DNA of 14,639 nucleotides from CAZWRK01 sp964635875. GTDB lineage: Bacteria; Pseudomonadota; Gammaproteobacteria; Burkholderiales; Aquaspirillaceae. Below the pieces are notes generated by a model that saw only the letters and a list, made by a program, of their open reading frames with translations, did not search any database and was not told where the DNA came from. The DNA lies in the NCBI GenBank assembly GCA_964635875.1, contig CAZWRK010000104.1, positions 1-14,639 on the forward strand, written 5' to 3'. The position numbers and the translations under genes are program-made. Positions 13,622 through 14,639 of this stretch are shown here, piece after piece (position 1 is the first letter of the stretch; each line of letters begins with the position of its first letter).

Positions 13622-14602
13622 ATGCACCCCAAAGTGTTCAGACAGTTGCAACAGTACAGTATGCGCCGGTCGCCTAAGTGGCGATACGAGCGCATACGTG
13701 AATTACTGGCTAGCAAGGCCCAGGTAAAAAAATGTTCTAGATACGATGATTCATTGGTTAGACGAGCTTTTCAGTTCATTAACCGATGGGACAACCTTGC
13801 TAAATCTCGCAGAGGTATTGGTAACGTTCAGTCGGCTCGTCAGCAATTATTTGCGGTCGATCCAGCAATGTATTTGGCTTACGAAATTTTTTCGCTAGAC
13901 GATGCGGAGAAAATTCGATACGCAATTGAAGCCAGAATACTAGCTCGGGAAAGCGACAGCGTAATTGCTTCGCGCCTAGGCACGCTAGACGAAGCTATAG
14001 GCATTTACGAACAATTATTTTTTAATGTTCGTGACCGGCTGAATAATTCAGACTATATTGTAAATCGCGTAATTGCCCCGGTAATCGGAAAAGGCTACGA
14101 GACAGCTAACGTAGATTTCAGTTCCAAATTCTTCGGGTATTTTGCCGGTTCGCAAGTTCTGGATGTAGTGCTGACGGGATTTGACAGGGGTATTTCATTA
14201 CCGGCTACTAGCGACACTTGTGACGAGTTTTTCGACGCGCATTTCAGCGGCGGAATCCGAAGACGGGCGGCAGAATCTGTTACTGTTTTCGAGGTAAACA
14301 AGTATAATGTTATGCAGCTGTTTGAGATTCACGCTCAGTTAATTAACGTCGATAAACAAGCTAAAGAGCATAATGAAGAGCTTAATAGTTTGGAAAAAGG
14401 CGTTGATTTACTGCTTAAAGCAATTCCGTTCGCCACTGGTAGCGCAGCTAAACGCGCAACAGACGGACCTGGCTTCAGTAGTTATGTCGGAAACAGCGAA
14501 TTTCGCTCCGACGAATTAATGCGAGCTTCGCGCGGCGAAGTCATAACGATTGAAGGACCGAGCCTAAAGATACCTGACAAACGTGAGGGTTCAGATGAGT
14601 AG
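13622..14602 (+). CDS. Hypothetical protein with helix-turn-helix-like segment, 326 aa
   Basis: ATG 13622 is chosen because it follows the previous stop by one base; the frame is open from 13574, but that would read through the end of the preceding gene. No strong ribosome binding site is visible, so it relies on coupling. The N-terminus is basic (residues 1-66). Residues 98-140 (KIRYAIEARILARESDSVIASRLGTLDEAIGIYEQLFFNVRDRL) have the helix-turn-helix-like order 'SDSVIASRLG-TLDEAIGIYEQLF' seen in sigma-like or small-terminase-like DNA-binding proteins. The C-terminal third has a helix with many charges (INVDKQAKEHNEELNSLEKG). A DNA-packaging or regulatory role is possible; I cannot name the family. 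Confidence 0.7.
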   Translation: MHPKVFRQLQQYSMRRSPKWRYERIRELLASKAQVKKCSRYDDSLVRRAFQFINRWDNLAKSRRGIGNVQSARQQLFAVDPAMYLAYEIFSLDDAEKIRYAIEARILARESDSVIASRLGTLDEAIGIYEQLFFNVRDRLNNSDYIVNRVIAPVIGKGYETANVDFSSKFFGYFAGSQVLDVVLTGFDRGISLPATSDTCDEFFDAHFSGGIRRRAAESVTVFEVNKYNVMQLFEIHAQLINVDKQAKEHNEELNSLEKGVDLLLKAIPFATGSAAKRATDGPGFSSYVGNSEFRSDELMRASRGEVITIEGPSLKIPDKREGSDE

Positions 14603-14639
14603 CCGATTAAGCAAAGCTACTGAGGACAATTTAATACGC
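14595..14639 (+). CDS. 5' end of a further gene, partial
   Basis: ATG 14595 overlaps the previous stop by eight bases and is preceded by GAGGG at the right distance. Fifteen codons are visible (MSSRLSKATEDNLIR) before the window ends. It continues the same late-looking operon; nothing can be said of its function. Confidence 0.7.
   Translation, partial: MSSRLSKATEDNLIR

Noticed and set aside
1..14639. tRNA genes, CRISPR arrays, insertion sequences
   Set aside because: No cloverleaf with a TTCGANNC-type arm, no regularly spaced repeats, and no transposase or terminal inverted repeats were seen on reading the sequence; a dedicated tRNA scan was not possible.

Overview
The window looks like part of a large tailed-phage (or phage-like element) genome. 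Every supportable gene is on the + strand. They are packed with 1-50 nt overlaps (ATGA, TAGTG and similar junctions), have clear AGGAG-type ribosome binding sites, and mostly encode small proteins I do not recognise. GC content is roughly 46-47% by eye, all three stop codons end genes in the normal way, and I see no tRNA, rRNA, transposase or CRISPR array. The strong Shine-Dalgarno sites and perfect TATAAT boxes point to a bacterial host, but nothing names it.

Layout. (1) Positions 1-57 are the last 18 codons of an upstream gene that reads like the end of a BRCT domain, perhaps of an NAD-dependent DNA ligase. (2) Positions 70-7106 hold a dense run of small genes: two 200-250 aa unknowns, then after a TATAAT-type promoter (about 1490) a string of 60-300 aa proteins. 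These include a very basic protein followed by one with a 15-residue all-acidic tail, a three-to-four-pass membrane protein, a 176 aa protein of a type I associate with uncharacterised phage proteins, a small two-pass membrane protein, a coiled-coil protein and a Cys4 plus helix-hairpin-helix protein. (3) A textbook rho-independent terminator (7113-7150) and a TATAAT promoter (about 7186) separate this run from the next unit. (4) Positions 7225-14639 form a late-looking unit of larger genes. The first is a 636 aa protein collinear with the C-terminal half of the bacterial RNA polymerase beta-prime subunit. It is followed by four larger proteins (353, 862, 278 and 326 aa) that I cannot name but that look like virion or packaging proteins, and the start of one more gene.

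The most notable item is the beta-prime half. It carries recognisable bridge-helix and trigger-loop segments and the clamp-side C-terminal region. It starts just after the point where the catalytic double-psi barrel with its DFDGD motif would end, and that motif is nowhere in this window. This implies a split multisubunit RNA polymerase whose other parts (beta and the beta-prime N-terminal half) would lie elsewhere in the genome. The gene just before it across the terminator carries a helix-hairpin-helix segment that resembles the alpha C-terminal domain of RNA polymerase, a weaker but suggestive link.

Other signals are a perfect 11-bp inverted repeat just inside the 5' end of one gene, a perfect 10-bp GC-rich hairpin with a U-tract on the minus strand, a likely CTG start codon, and a strong imbalance between two tetramers of identical composition (GATC about 18 copies, CTAG about 81 copies).
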